Assembly: GCF_002890915.1 (NCBI RefSeq)
Contig: NZ_POUT01000011.1
Location: 52,710-116,709, forward strand
DNA length: 64,000 nucleotides
DNA from: Stutzerimonas stutzeri
Lineage (GTDB): Bacteria; Pseudomonadota; Gammaproteobacteria; Pseudomonadales; Pseudomonadaceae
Direction: 5' to 3'
Under the pieces are notes generated by a model. It searched no databases, was not told the DNA's origin, and saw nothing but the letters and a program-made list of their open reading frames with translations. The translations under genes and the position numbers were made by a program. Shown in pieces: positions 27,197-37,100 of the stretch (position 1 is the stretch's first letter; each line of letters begins with the position of its first letter).

Positions 27197-27970
27197 TCAC
27201 TGAGCCAGATAGCCACCATCCACGATCAAATCTGCTCCCGTCATATAGCTGGAGTCATCCGAAGCCAGGAACAACATGGCCTTGGCGATCTCGGTAGGAC
27301 GCGCCATTCGGCCCATGGGAATACGTTGCGAAAGGTAGTCGCTCATCGCTTTCGCCTCCGACTCCGGCGCTGCCGCCAACGCCCCCAAGACCATCGGCGT
27401 TTCGACATAACCGGGGCATAGTGCGTTGACCCTGATGGCATAGCGTTGGCGCGCGCAGTGCGCCGCCACGGAGCGAGTGAACAAACGCACGCCTCCCTTG
27501 CTGGCGTTGTACCCTGGTACCAGGGGCTCGCCAATCAGCCCTTCGATCGAGGCCACATTGATGATAGACCCACCCCGTGACTTCATTCTCTCGATGGCCA
27601 ACTGCGTGCCCAGAAATACACTGTCCAGGTTGCATGCCAGGGTGCGGCGCCACTGTGCCAGGCTCAAATGTTCGACATCGCAGAACTCACCAATCCCTGC
27701 GTTGTTGACCAGTACATCCAAGGCACCATGACGGTTTTCGCATGCCGTCATCACGGTCAACCACTGTTCCTGGTCGGTCACGTCGTGTCGATGAAAACTA
27801 ACGCGCAGACCTTGTTCGCTCAAAACGCTTGCGGCCTCCTGGCCAGCAACCTCATCGATATCGGTCAGCAGAACATACGCCCCTTCTCGGGCGAACAACT
27901 CTGCCGTGGCCAGCCCAATGCCTTTGGCTGCTCCGGTAATCAGGCATACCCGCTCATGCAATCGTCCCAT
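27197..27970 (-). CDS. Short-chain dehydrogenase/reductase (SDR)
   Basis: A 257-aa classical SDR that interconverts an alcohol and a ketone with NAD(P). The ATG at 27970 after AAGGAG is preferred to the longer open frame. Cofactor motif TGAAKGIG, NNAG motif (LVNNAGIGE), catalytic Ser in VASIEG and YNASKGG are all present, with the C-terminal TGADLIVDGG. The Asp after beta-2 (LLTDID) suggests NAD preference. It is last in a three-gene minus operon with another SDR and a membrane protein. The substrate is unknown; the neighbourhood suggests a hydroxylated hydrophobic acid or steroid/terpenoid-like compound. Confidence 0.88.
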   Translation of the reverse strand: MGRLHERVCLITGAAKGIGLATAELFAREGAYVLLTDIDEVAGQEAASVLSEQGLRVSFHRHDVTDQEQWLTVMTACENRHGALDVLVNNAGIGEFCDVEHLSLAQWRRTLACNLDSVFLGTQLAIERMKSRGGSIINVASIEGLIGEPLVPGYNASKGGVRLFTRSVAAHCARQRYAIRVNALCPGYVETPMVLGALAAAPESEAKAMSDYLSQRIPMGRMARPTEIAKAMLFLASDDSSYMTGADLIVDGGYLAQ

Positions 27971-27990
27971 TTCAATACTCCTTGCCAGGG

Positions 27991-28806
27991 TTACTGCGCA
28001 CTGAGACCGCCATCGACCGCGAGTTCCGCACCGGTAATCCAACCCGCTGCTCCACAGGCCAGAAACAGCACCGCGCTGGCGACGTCCTGCGGTTGGCCGT
28101 AGCCCAACGGATGCATGCCACCGATCAATCGCTCGGCCTCTTCCTCATCGGCAGCCAGGCCGACTTTGGCAAAACCATTCACGACATTGGTGCCCAATTC
28201 CGTCTTGATGATCGCGGGGTGCAAGGAGTTGACGCGGATCCGGTAATCGAGTGCGGCGAACTCCACTGACGCCGCCTTGCTCAACAGACGCACTGCCCCT
28301 TTCGATGAGCAGTAATTACTCAAACCGGGAACACCAACCAGGCCGGCAACCGAGGACAGATTGATGATCACGCCGCCACGGCCTGCCGCACCACCGGGGC
28401 GCATGATCCGTGCAGCGTGCTTGAGCCCGAGAAAGACGCCTCCCACGTTGATCGCATGCAACCGTGTGAATTCTTCCAGGGTGGTTTCGGTGATCAACCC
28501 CACCTGCTCGATACCAGCGTTGTTCACCACGATATCCAAACCGCCCAGAACCTCTACGGCCTTGTGTAGCGCACCCTCCCAGTCCGCCTCGCAGGTCACG
28601 TCGTGCTTGACGGCGATGGCAATCCCGCCCGTCTCACGAATGTTGCCAGCGGTAAGCTCAGCGGCATCGAATTGGATATCGCTGATCGCAACCCTGGCTC
28701 CTGCCTGGGCTAACGCTCGGGCAATTTCCGCCCCCAAACCACGGGCACCGCCAGTGACCAGAGCGACCTTTCCTGCCAGTGCGTATAGCTGATCCAGAGT
28801 GCTCAT
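27991..28806 (-). CDS. Short-chain dehydrogenase/reductase (SDR), hydroxysteroid dehydrogenase-like
   Basis: A 271-aa classical SDR. It shows TGGARGLG, the NNAGIEQ motif, catalytic Ser in NLSSVAG and YCSSKGA, and the end TGAELAVDGGLSAQ. General resemblance to 3-alpha/20-beta-hydroxysteroid dehydrogenases is seen, but this class has broad substrates. The start at 28806 (MSTLDQLYALAGK) is favoured over a start six codons upstream that would overlap the preceding gene. It lies 20 bases upstream of the next SDR and five bases after the membrane-protein stop, so one operon. Confidence 0.85.
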   Translation of the reverse strand: MSTLDQLYALAGKVALVTGGARGLGAEIARALAQAGARVAISDIQFDAAELTAGNIRETGGIAIAVKHDVTCEADWEGALHKAVEVLGGLDIVVNNAGIEQVGLITETTLEEFTRLHAINVGGVFLGLKHAARIMRPGGAAGRGGVIINLSSVAGLVGVPGLSNYCSSKGAVRLLSKAASVEFAALDYRIRVNSLHPAIIKTELGTNVVNGFAKVGLAADEEEAERLIGGMHPLGYGQPQDVASAVLFLACGAAGWITGAELAVDGGLSAQ

Positions 28807-28810
28807 GTAG

Positions 28811-29206
28811 TCAAGCCCTTGCATGGGCGGGCAGGGGGTAGCGCCGCAGGAAATCGAGGAACAGCAGTGCGTAGATCAGGTCAGCCATGACCAGAGCAGG
28901 CCAGTATCCATTGATCGTTCCCAAACCCCAGTGGACGCCAACCAGAGCCACCACCAGGCTTTTGCCGATGACACCGATGACCGCCAGTGCACGCCAGCGC
29001 TGCGGGTCGCGAGCGACAAGCCAGTAGGCCCAGCCAAAGACAGCGATCAATGCACTGGCGATATGTCGAAGGATCAGGTCACCACCCTCGACGGGTGTCA
29101 GTTGCAATAGTTGAGAGAGCAGCGCAGGAGGGAACAGCAAGCCAAGCGCGACCGACCAATTGAACAGGGCGGCGGTGGTGAAAAGCAGACGGGCATGGTG
29201 AGTCAT
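28811..29206 (-). CDS. Small four-helix membrane protein, function unknown
   Basis: A 131-aa protein with four hydrophobic helices and short loops. I do not recognise a family with a known role. It is first in the minus operon with the two SDRs (gap five bases). Small integral proteins of this size often accompany lipid-related catabolic genes, but no motif allows a stronger statement. A weak purine-rich site precedes the ATG. Confidence 0.6.
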   Translation of the reverse strand: MTHHARLLFTTAALFNWSVALGLLFPPALLSQLLQLTPVEGGDLILRHIASALIAVFGWAYWLVARDPQRWRALAVIGVIGKSLVVALVGVHWGLGTINGYWPALVMADLIYALLFLDFLRRYPLPAHARA

Positions 29207-29395
29207 CGAACGGTTCTCTTGGGCTACACCACCTCCGGCCGCAACCTCGAGATCACAGACTGAACGCCATGATGCACGCCGGCAACGCAGGAGGCAGCTT
29301 CGTTATTGTTGTGCTTGCAAACCGTCGTCGATAGTGCCCAGCGCAACCGCCACCATCCTCCCCCCAGAACAGGTGGTTCAGGGGTAGCCAGCAGG

Positions 29396-30466
29396 CTATC
29401 CGGGAACGTCCACAGCCTGCGAGCGCGCAGCCCGGTATGCACCTGGCGTCATGCCCGTCCACTGCCGAAACGCCCGGTGAAATGCACTGGGCTCCTGGAA
29501 ACCACAATGAATCGCAACCTCGGCAATGCTTAGCCGATGGTCATCGAGATACTCGAAGGCCAGAGCTTTGCGCACTTCATGCTTGAGAACCTGGTAAGAA
29601 AAGCCTTCGCGTTCCAACTGTCGTCGAAATGCGGACTCGCTCATGCCCAGTTGTTCGGCCATGTGGGTTTGCGACGGCCATTCGAGCCCATTACCCCCTT
29701 TCAGGTGGCGATAGACCTTGGAGGAAAGTCCCGAGCGATTGCGAAAGCTCACGACCACTCCCTCAGGAGCCTGACGCAGGAATTTCTTGAGGGCGGCAAA
29801 GTTGCGTACCACAGGCAATTCGAGCTGATGCGTGGAAAACTCCACCTCGGTATGGCCCGAACCAAACTGGATCCATGCTCCCCAGAGCAGCGGATCAGCG
29901 CCATGAGGCGGGGGTTGATGGCCGAACTGCGTGCGCTCGAGCGAGAGCCGTCGCCCTACCAGCCAGCATGCGATCCCGATGACCATGCTCAGATAGATCT
30001 CCTCCGCAGCCCCTCGGATACTCGCTTCCCCGACACGCGTTTCCAGCACGATGGCCGATCGACTGCCACGGATTTCCAAGCGCGCCTTGATATCGCGCAA
30101 GAAGAGGTTGAACCCCGCCAGACACTGGCGCAGGCCACGCCGCAGATCCGGCTCATGCAACGCACTGCGACAGATGATTGCGAATGCACCGCGCGGCATC
30201 CCACCAGAGTCGAAGGCGAAGAACTCATCGCCCAACACCTCGGTGAGTGACAACCACAACCGCGTGACCGCATTGGCCGGTACACGCTGAAGAGGATCAC
30301 TCAGCCATTGAGGATCGATCCCCGCATCGTGCAACAGTCGCGCCACCAACGGTGGTTGATCGGCCAGACGATACAACGCTGCGCTCACAAGATAGGCCGC
30401 GACCGAATCGGCCTTGCGCAAGGTCTCCGTCGCAGCGCTCACCTGCGCTTCAATTGTCATCGACAT
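29396..30466 (-). CDS. AraC-family transcriptional regulator with Arabinose_bd-type N-terminus
   Basis: A regulator of about 356 aa. The N-terminal 200 residues resemble the PF12625-type domain common in pseudomonad AraC regulators of lipid and steroid-like catabolism (ALYRLADQPPLVARLLHDAG). The C-terminal double helix-turn-helix is clear: MAEQLGMSESAFRRQLEREG and IAEVAIHCGFQEPSAFHRAFR, then WTGMTPGAYR. Start codons at 30472, 30466 and 30458 are possible; 30466 is the first ATG. It is divergent from the thiolase gene across a spacer of about 100 bp, and probably controls one or both neighbouring operons. Confidence 0.88.
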   Translation of the reverse strand: MSMTIEAQVSAATETLRKADSVAAYLVSAALYRLADQPPLVARLLHDAGIDPQWLSDPLQRVPANAVTRLWLSLTEVLGDEFFAFDSGGMPRGAFAIICRSALHEPDLRRGLRQCLAGFNLFLRDIKARLEIRGSRSAIVLETRVGEASIRGAAEEIYLSMVIGIACWLVGRRLSLERTQFGHQPPPHGADPLLWGAWIQFGSGHTEVEFSTHQLELPVVRNFAALKKFLRQAPEGVVVSFRNRSGLSSKVYRHLKGGNGLEWPSQTHMAEQLGMSESAFRRQLEREGFSYQVLKHEVRKALAFEYLDDHRLSIAEVAIHCGFQEPSAFHRAFRQWTGMTPGAYRAARSQAVDVPG

Positions 30467-30568
30467 GTCCAAATCCGTCAGTGGAGGCTGTGCAATTGCG
30501 GCATAGAAGAAGATCTCGTCGCCATCCTAGACTCCCCCGGTCACATTGCCCGGACTGGAGCTGCCTAC

Positions 30569-31753
30569 ATGAAACAACCTGATATTTTCATTACCAGCGC
30601 GGTACGAACCGCTATCGGAACCTTCGGCGGCGCCCTCAAAGACGTACCGCCTGCGCAACTCGCCACACACGTGACCCAGCAAGCGATGTTGCGTGCAGGC
30701 TGCGCTCCGCAATTAGTGGAGCATGTCGTATTCGGTCATGTCATCCCGACCACGCCACGGGATGCCTACATAAGCCGGGTCGCCGCGTTACAGGCAGGCA
30801 TTCCCAAAGAGGCTCCGGCCTTCACCGTCAACCGCCTCTGTGGCTCCGGCCTACAGGCCATCGTCAGCGCAGCCCAGGGCCTGATGCTGGGCGATTCACG
30901 CATCGCCATTGCCGGTGGTGCCGAGTGCATGAGCCAGGCCGGTTACCTCGTTCCCAGCGCACGCTGGGGCGCGCGCATGGGGGATGTGAAGATGCTCGAC
31001 TATATGCTCGGCGCGCTGCAAGACCCATTGCTCGGCATCCATATGGGCATCACCGCGGAAAACATCGCCAAGCAATGTGGCATCAGCCGTGAAGATCAGG
31101 ATGCACTCGCCTTGCAAAGCCAACAACGCGCCGCCAGGGCGATTGCCGAAGGACGCTTCAAAGAACAGATCGTGGCGCTGGATATACAGAACCGCAAGGG
31201 TGTCACGCGCTTCGATGTGGATGAACACGTACGCGCCGAAGCGAGCCTCGAGCAACTGTCGAAGATGAAGCCAGCCTTCATCGAAAACGGGTCAGTGACC
31301 GCCGGCAATGCTTCTGGCCTGAACGATGGCGCCAGCGCACTGCTGCTGGCGACAGAGGAAGCGGTGCACAGCGAGAATCTGCGCCCCATCGCACGCCTCG
31401 TGGCCTATGCCCATGCTGGAGTCGAGCCGAGCCTGATGGGGCTGGGGCCAGTACCTGCAACTCGCCTGGCGCTGCAGCGGGCCGGTTTACAGGTAGCGGA
31501 TCTGGATGTCATCGAATCCAACGAAGCCTTCGCAGCACAGGCCTGCGCCGTCGCCCGAGAACTGGATTTCGACCCACAGTTGGTCAACCCCAACGGCTCC
31601 GGTATCTCCCTGGGCCACCCCATAGGCGCCTCCGGCGCCATCATCGCCACCAAGGCTATCCATGAGCTGCAACGCATCAAGGGGCGTTATGCGTTAGCCA
31701 CCATGTGCATCGGTGGGGGCCAGGGAATAGCCGTCGTTTTCGAGCGTGTTTGA
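30569..31753 (+). CDS. Acetyl-CoA C-acyltransferase (thiolase)
   Basis: A 394-aa thiolase carrying out the last step of beta-oxidation (or its reverse). Nucleophile Cys91 in NRLCGSGLQAI, the catalytic SNEAFAAQA, His in GSGISLGHPIGASGA and the second Cys in MCIGGGQGIA are intact. The ATG at 30569 follows GGAG; the longer open frame to 30308 reads through the promoter. It is the first gene of a thiolase-TetR-acyl-CoA dehydrogenase operon, divergent from the AraC regulator. Confidence 0.93.
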   Translation: MKQPDIFITSAVRTAIGTFGGALKDVPPAQLATHVTQQAMLRAGCAPQLVEHVVFGHVIPTTPRDAYISRVAALQAGIPKEAPAFTVNRLCGSGLQAIVSAAQGLMLGDSRIAIAGGAECMSQAGYLVPSARWGARMGDVKMLDYMLGALQDPLLGIHMGITAENIAKQCGISREDQDALALQSQQRAARAIAEGRFKEQIVALDIQNRKGVTRFDVDEHVRAEASLEQLSKMKPAFIENGSVTAGNASGLNDGASALLLATEEAVHSENLRPIARLVAYAHAGVEPSLMGLGPVPATRLALQRAGLQVADLDVIESNEAFAAQACAVARELDFDPQLVNPNGSGISLGHPIGASGAIIATKAIHELQRIKGRYALATMCIGGGQGIAVVFERV

Positions 31754-31755
31754 AC

Positions 31756-32373
31756 ATGCTCATCCCACTGAAAGAAGAGATGACGAGCGCAAGGGACAAT
31801 GCCAAGAAGCCAAGTGCTGGCCGCCCCATGTCCCGTTTCGAGCGCAACCGTTCACGGGCACTGGAGCTTTTTGTCGAGCGCGGCTTCGCCCAAGTGAGCT
31901 TGCGCGAACTGGCCAGCCACCTCGAGCTGACCGTCGGCTCGCTCTACAACCATTGCAGCGGCAAGGAGGATCTGCTGCTGGAGTTCATCGAGGAGCATTA
32001 CACGGCCATGCTGGCGCTGTTCGAACGGCGCCCACGGCAAGCCTCCGTCGGAACCAGGCTGCCGGTACTGGTAGAGCGTCTGATCGCACTGCACGACAGC
32101 AGCCCATTGCACTTTCGCCTGGCGATTCGCGAACTCGACTGTCTGCGTCCCAGTCAACGACAACACATCGAGCGTATGCGCGAGCAATTGCGTCAACGGC
32201 TCTCAACATCGCTTCGCTCAACCGGATGCCATGCGGCTGACAACGACATCGTTGTCCTAGAACTGTTTGAACACCTGCCACTGTGGCTGTCGAGCTACCC
32301 GCTGGGTGACCGTCACAAAGCCCTTACCCAATTGCTGATCAGCGCCTCCTCACCTTGCGAGAATCGATCATGA
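31756..32373 (+). CDS. TetR-family transcriptional regulator
   Basis: A 205-aa regulator. The helix-turn-helix is seen at residues about 30-75: ALELFVERGFAQVSLRELAS and then LELTVGSLYNHCSGKEDLL. The rest is a helical ligand-binding domain. The start at 31756 is two bases after the thiolase stop; an alternative ATG eight codons later (31780) is equally possible. It overlaps the next gene by four bases (ATGA). Embedded between two beta-oxidation genes, it probably senses an acyl-CoA or pathway intermediate and represses this operon. Confidence 0.85.
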   Translation: MLIPLKEEMTSARDNAKKPSAGRPMSRFERNRSRALELFVERGFAQVSLRELASHLELTVGSLYNHCSGKEDLLLEFIEEHYTAMLALFERRPRQASVGTRLPVLVERLIALHDSSPLHFRLAIRELDCLRPSQRQHIERMREQLRQRLSTSLRSTGCHAADNDIVVLELFEHLPLWLSSYPLGDRHKALTQLLISASSPCENRS

Positions 32374-34142
32374 ACCCTTACACCCCCCCATTGCGTGACA
32401 TCCAGTTCCTTCTCGACGAAGTCTTCGATGCCGGCAAGCTGTGGGACGACCTTCCAGGGCTGGCAAATGCTCTGGACATCGAAACCGCAAATGCCATTCT
32501 CGATGAGGCCGGCAAACTGGCCAGCGAGACGCTTGCTCCCCTTAACCGTAACGGCGATGAGGAAGGCGCGCAGTGGATCGATGGCAGCGTGCGAACGCCC
32601 AGCGGTTTCCGCGAAGCTTACGCCATCTATGCAGAAGGCGGCTGGGTCGGTCTCTCCGGCAATCCCCAGTATGGCGGCATGGGCATGCCCAAGATGCTCG
32701 CAGTACACGTAGAGGAAATGCTCTATGCCACCAACTGCAGTTTCAGCCTCTACTCGGTGCTGAGCAGTGGTGCCTGTCTGGCTATCGATGTCCACGCCAG
32801 TGAAGAACTCAAGCGCACCTACCTGCCACCGATGTACGCAGGCCGCTGGGCCGGCTCCATGTGCTTGACCGAAGCCCATGCCGGCACCGACCTGGGTATC
32901 ATCCGTACCCGCGCCGAGCCACAAGCCGATGGCAGCTACAGAGTCAGCGGCAGCAAGATCTTCATCACCGGCGGCGAGCAGGATCTGACCGAGAACATCA
33001 TCCATCTGGTGCTGGCCAAGCTGCCAGACGCGCCGGCCGGACCGAAGGGCATCTCGCTGTTCCTGGTGCCCAAGGTACTGGTCAACGCCGACGGCAGCCT
33101 CGGCGAACGCAACGCGGTGAGCTGCGGCTCCATCGAACACAAGATGGGCATCAAGGCCTCGGCCACCTGCGTGATGAACTTCGACGGCGCCACCGGCTAT
33201 CTGGTTGGAGAGCTGAACAAGGGCCTCGCTGCGATGTTCACCATGATGAACTACGAGCGCCTGTCCATCGGCATCCAGGGTATCGGTTGCGCCGAGGCCT
33301 CTTACCAAAGCGCCGTCGCCTACGCACGCGATCGCCTGCAAAGCCGTGCGGCAACCGGCGTGCAGGCGGCGGACAAGATCGCCGATCCGATCATCGTGCA
33401 TGCCGACGTACGCCGCATGCTGCTGAGCATGAAGGCCATGAACGAAGGCGGTCGGGCCATGGCGACTTACATCGGTGCTCAACTGGACATAGCCAAATAT
33501 GCCCACGATGGCCAAGCGAGGGCCCGTGCACAGGCTCGAGTGGCACTGCTGACCCCCGTGGCCAAGGCCTTCTTCACCGACACGGGCCTGGAAAGCTGCG
33601 TACACGGCCAGCAGGTGCTCGGCGGCCATGGCTACATCCGCGAGTGGGGCCAGGAACAACTGGTGCGTGACGTACGCATTGCGCAAATCTACGAAGGTAC
33701 CAACGGTATCCAGGCGCTCGACCTGCTCGGACGCAAGGTGCTTGCCGATGGCGGCCGAGCGTTGCACGAATTGCTAGACGAGATTCGCGAGCATGCCGAT
33801 ACGGCCGCTACCGACTACCGCGAGGCCCTGCACAGCGTGGTCAAGCAACTGGAAGATGCCAGTGCCTGGGTGCGCGAACAAAGCGAATCAGATCCCAATG
33901 CGGTAGGCGCCGCCTCGGTGGAATACCTGCACCTGTTCGGCTACGTCTGCTATGCCTATTTCTGGTCGCGAATGGCCTGTGCCGCCAAGGCCCGATTGGC
34001 GCTCGATACGCACTTTCATTCGGCCAAACTGGCGACGGCAGCATTCTTCTTCGAGCGTATCCTGCCACGCAGCAATGGCTTGCTCGCCTGCCTGCAAGGC
34101 GGCTCGAACAGCCTCTATGGCATGACCGAGGATCAGTTCTAG
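32370..34142 (+). CDS. Acyl-CoA dehydrogenase (DmdC-like, about 590 aa)
   Basis: An FAD-dependent acyl-CoA dehydrogenase of the long 590-600-aa class (as in DmdC, 3-methylmercaptopropionyl-CoA dehydrogenase). Motifs include CLTEAHAGTD for FAD and substrate binding, KIFITGGEQD, and the C-terminal LGGHGYIREWGQEQLVRD with IYEGTNGIQALDLLGRK. The extra C-terminal helical domain is complete. The start MNPYTPPL at 32370 overlaps the TetR stop. It catalyses alpha,beta-desaturation of an acyl-CoA; the natural substrate cannot be read from sequence. Confidence 0.92.
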   Translation: MNPYTPPLRDIQFLLDEVFDAGKLWDDLPGLANALDIETANAILDEAGKLASETLAPLNRNGDEEGAQWIDGSVRTPSGFREAYAIYAEGGWVGLSGNPQYGGMGMPKMLAVHVEEMLYATNCSFSLYSVLSSGACLAIDVHASEELKRTYLPPMYAGRWAGSMCLTEAHAGTDLGIIRTRAEPQADGSYRVSGSKIFITGGEQDLTENIIHLVLAKLPDAPAGPKGISLFLVPKVLVNADGSLGERNAVSCGSIEHKMGIKASATCVMNFDGATGYLVGELNKGLAAMFTMMNYERLSIGIQGIGCAEASYQSAVAYARDRLQSRAATGVQAADKIADPIIVHADVRRMLLSMKAMNEGGRAMATYIGAQLDIAKYAHDGQARARAQARVALLTPVAKAFFTDTGLESCVHGQQVLGGHGYIREWGQEQLVRDVRIAQIYEGTNGIQALDLLGRKVLADGGRALHELLDEIREHADTAATDYREALHSVVKQLEDASAWVREQSESDPNAVGAASVEYLHLFGYVCYAYFWSRMACAAKARLALDTHFHSAKLATAAFFFERILPRSNGLLACLQGGSNSLYGMTEDQF

Positions 34143-34232
34143 CTCTACCGTGCATGTGCCCAATGCTTGCGTTAAAGTGAACCGGCGCCTTCGTGGCGCC
34201 GCCCATAACAATAACAAGCTGGACATCCATCC

Positions 34233-37013
34233 ATGCTGATAACCAAGCTTCTGCCGCCGCGCTATCACCACCCACCGCTCCTTCGCGAACGCCTGCTGGA
34301 ACGGCTGAATAACGTTGCCTACCAGCGCCTGATCCACCTCAGAGCACCCGGTGGCTTCGGCAAGACCACTCTCCTGACCCAGTGGCGCAAACTCCTGATA
34401 GAACAGGGGCACAAGGTCGGCTGGATCAACCTGGATGAAACCGACAACGAGGACGTTCAATTCCTCAACTACTGGGCAGCCGCCCTCAAGCAGGCTGGCT
34501 GCCCCATCCAACAGCAACTGCTGGATAGCTACGAGCGCGGGCGCCCGGAAACCCAGGACAACTTTCTGACCGTGCTGGTCAATCTGCTCGCCGAGCTCGA
34601 CAGCGAGCTGTATCTGATCCTCGATGACTACCACTGCATCAGCAATCCTCGTCTGCACGAACTGCTCGCCCGCATCCTCAAATACACACCTGCCAACTTC
34701 CACCTGGTCATCACCTCCCGCACCGAACTGCCTCACTGCCTGGAAGATCCCCGTCAGAAAAGTCGTGGCAATGAACTCAACGTACGCAGCCTGCGCTTTT
34801 CGGAAAGCGAAACGCAGTCCTACCTGAGCAACCGGATGACACAACCGGTCAGCGCGGATTCTTGCCGCGCACTGTTCGAGGCAACCGAAGGGTGGATCGC
34901 CGGCATCCAGATGCTGGTGCTCTCCAATGAGCTGAAGGATCCGGATCTGACGGACTGGTCCAAGGGGCTCTATCCGCTGGCCGAAACCATTCTGGAAAAT
35001 ACCTTGGGTAATCTGCCTCGCGAGACCCAGGATCTTCTGCTGCGGCTATCCGTGCTGGATCGCTTCAATGTCGAACTCTGCGAAGAAGTACTGGAGGTCA
35101 AGGACGCCCAGCACATTCTCGAGGGGCTGGCCGCAGATGGCCTCTTGCTGGTACCACTGGACCACGATGAACAGTGGTACCGTTTTCACGCATTGTTCAG
35201 CGAGCATCTGCGTCAGCGCCTGGCCGATCGCATGGTGGCCAGCCTCGGTGACTTGCATCAGCGCGCGCAACGCTGGCGCGATGCTGGCGGTCAACAGAAC
35301 CGGCCAAGCTTGTCCGCCTTCCTGCGCGAGTGCAAAAGTGAGCTGAACGCCATCGACCTGCCTTCCTTCCACTATCGCGCCAGCCTCTGGTTCGAGCGCA
35401 AAGGGCATCTGATCGAAGCGGTTCACCATGCCCTGGCCTCGGCGGGCGAGGAACGCGCCTATGACCTGATCGATCGCTGCGTCATGAATGTCCTGGCGAC
35501 CGGCGATCTCAACACCATTCTGGCCTGGACCGACAAGGTTCCCAGCGACGAGCTGGCACGCCGCTGGCACCTGCGCGTGGCTCGCTTCTGGGCCATGGTA
35601 CTGGGCGGGCTGCACTTACAACGCGCCCGCCAGGAATTGCAAGCCCTCCAGCAGGCAAGCGGAACCGCAGACGGCATTGGCGAATTCGAGTATCAGGTAT
35701 GTCGCCGCACCTTCGACGCCCTCAGTGGCGACAGCCAATCGGCGCTCGCCCTGCTCGATCACTGGCCCCCCAGCGGCGATGCCTACCACAATGGCGTTGC
35801 CTGCAACGCACTGATCTATGCACTGGCCAGCGCTTCGCGCTTCGAGGAAGTACCGAGCATCCTCGCCCAACTTCCAGAGCCACCACCCAGTGCCATACGT
35901 GGTTTCACCTATGCCTACCGACAATCCTTCACCGGCTGGATCCAATTCCTCAAAGGCAACATGCACAGGGCCATCAGCGGCCTGGAGGAGGCCCTGCACC
36001 GGCTGGACGAAAACTTCGGCAGACGCTCGGCTCCCTCATGCGTCGTATCAGGCTTCCTGGCCGAAACCTTGTACGAGAGCAATGATCTCGAGAAGCTGAA
36101 CAGCTTGCTCAGCGGCCGCCTGGAGGTGATGAACGAACGCGTGTTCTTCGAGAGCTACATCCGCGCCCTTCTGGCAGGTGCGCGCCTGAGTTACCTGCAA
36201 GGCCACTGCGACAATGCTCACGAACTTCTTGAACGCCTGCGCTTGTTTGGCCATAGCACCGGACTGCAACGCCCGATCGTCACCGCAGTGGCTGAGCGGA
36301 TACGCCTGCTGCTGCATCAGGGCGATCTTTCGGGTGCGATTCGCATGCAAGTGGAACTGGAGTCGTTGTCATCATGGCCGACGCATGACCTGAGACCGGC
36401 CACGCTGGGCAGTGCCTTCGACATAGCCGCTCTGGGCATTCTCTCGCGTGCCCGCATTGCCCTCTGTGAAGAACGTCCCTCGACAGCACTGGACGAATTG
36501 TCTGCACTCACTGCACTCAATGCCGATGAGCGTCTGGACTACTACATCAAGACCAAACTGCTGGAATGTCTGGCGCGCTACCGCTTGCAAGACTGCGACT
36601 GGCGGCCCACCTTGCATTCACTGCTGGAGTTGGGCGCACCCGGGCAGATGATTCGCAGCTTTTGCGATGAGATTCCGGGAACCGAACAGATGCTGCAGGA
36701 GCTCACCGGGCAGTGCCGCACGCCGGAGCATGAGGCGTTTCTGGCGCAGGTACTGAACAGCCAGAAGCCCCTATCGAGGCGTTCCGCACAACCGCATAGC
36801 GAGTACAACCTGAGCGGCCGAGAGCAGGACATTCTGGAGCTGCTGCTGCAGGGTATGCCGAACAAACGTATTGCCCTGGCCCTCAACATATCGGCAGAAA
36901 CAGTGAAGTGGTACCTGAAAAAGCTCTTCATCAAACTGAACGTCAGCGATCGCCTGCACGCCATCGACAAGGCGCGCCGGGAGAAACTGGTCGTGGAAAA
37001 GCACACGGGTTGA
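34233..37013 (+). CDS. MalT-type large ATP-binding LuxR-family regulator
   Basis: A 926-aa transcriptional activator of the LAL/MalT class. The N-terminal NTPase has Walker A GGFGKTTLL (about residues 40-48) and a Walker B-like LYLILDDYH. A long helical TPR-like sensor region follows. The C-terminal LuxR helix-turn-helix is LSGREQDILELLLQGMPNKR through SAETVKWYLKKLFIKLNVSD. It lies 90 bases after the dehydrogenase gene and converges on the eight-gene minus operon, which such regulators often control; that target is inference. Confidence 0.92.
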   Translation: MLITKLLPPRYHHPPLLRERLLERLNNVAYQRLIHLRAPGGFGKTTLLTQWRKLLIEQGHKVGWINLDETDNEDVQFLNYWAAALKQAGCPIQQQLLDSYERGRPETQDNFLTVLVNLLAELDSELYLILDDYHCISNPRLHELLARILKYTPANFHLVITSRTELPHCLEDPRQKSRGNELNVRSLRFSESETQSYLSNRMTQPVSADSCRALFEATEGWIAGIQMLVLSNELKDPDLTDWSKGLYPLAETILENTLGNLPRETQDLLLRLSVLDRFNVELCEEVLEVKDAQHILEGLAADGLLLVPLDHDEQWYRFHALFSEHLRQRLADRMVASLGDLHQRAQRWRDAGGQQNRPSLSAFLRECKSELNAIDLPSFHYRASLWFERKGHLIEAVHHALASAGEERAYDLIDRCVMNVLATGDLNTILAWTDKVPSDELARRWHLRVARFWAMVLGGLHLQRARQELQALQQASGTADGIGEFEYQVCRRTFDALSGDSQSALALLDHWPPSGDAYHNGVACNALIYALASASRFEEVPSILAQLPEPPPSAIRGFTYAYRQSFTGWIQFLKGNMHRAISGLEEALHRLDENFGRRSAPSCVVSGFLAETLYESNDLEKLNSLLSGRLEVMNERVFFESYIRALLAGARLSYLQGHCDNAHELLERLRLFGHSTGLQRPIVTAVAERIRLLLHQGDLSGAIRMQVELESLSSWPTHDLRPATLGSAFDIAALGILSRARIALCEERPSTALDELSALTALNADERLDYYIKTKLLECLARYRLQDCDWRPTLHSLLELGAPGQMIRSFCDEIPGTEQMLQELTGQCRTPEHEAFLAQVLNSQKPLSRRSAQPHSEYNLSGREQDILELLLQGMPNKRIALALNISAETVKWYLKKLFIKLNVSDRLHAIDKARREKLVVEKHTG

Positions 37014-37049
37014 AAGACGGAACCTGAAACGCACGTAGCGATATCACTG

Positions 37050-37081
37050 AAAAAATCGGTGCGGGGGCGGGGACCCGCACC
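37050..37081 (-). terminator. Terminator of the eight-gene minus-strand operon
   Basis: On the minus strand, GGTGCGGG-N8-CCCGCACC is followed by a run of six T residues. It lies 20 bases after the stop of the saccharopine-dehydrogenase-like gene. It may serve both strands. Confidence 0.8.
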
Positions 37082-37100
37082 GCAAGGGCGTCGAATCGAC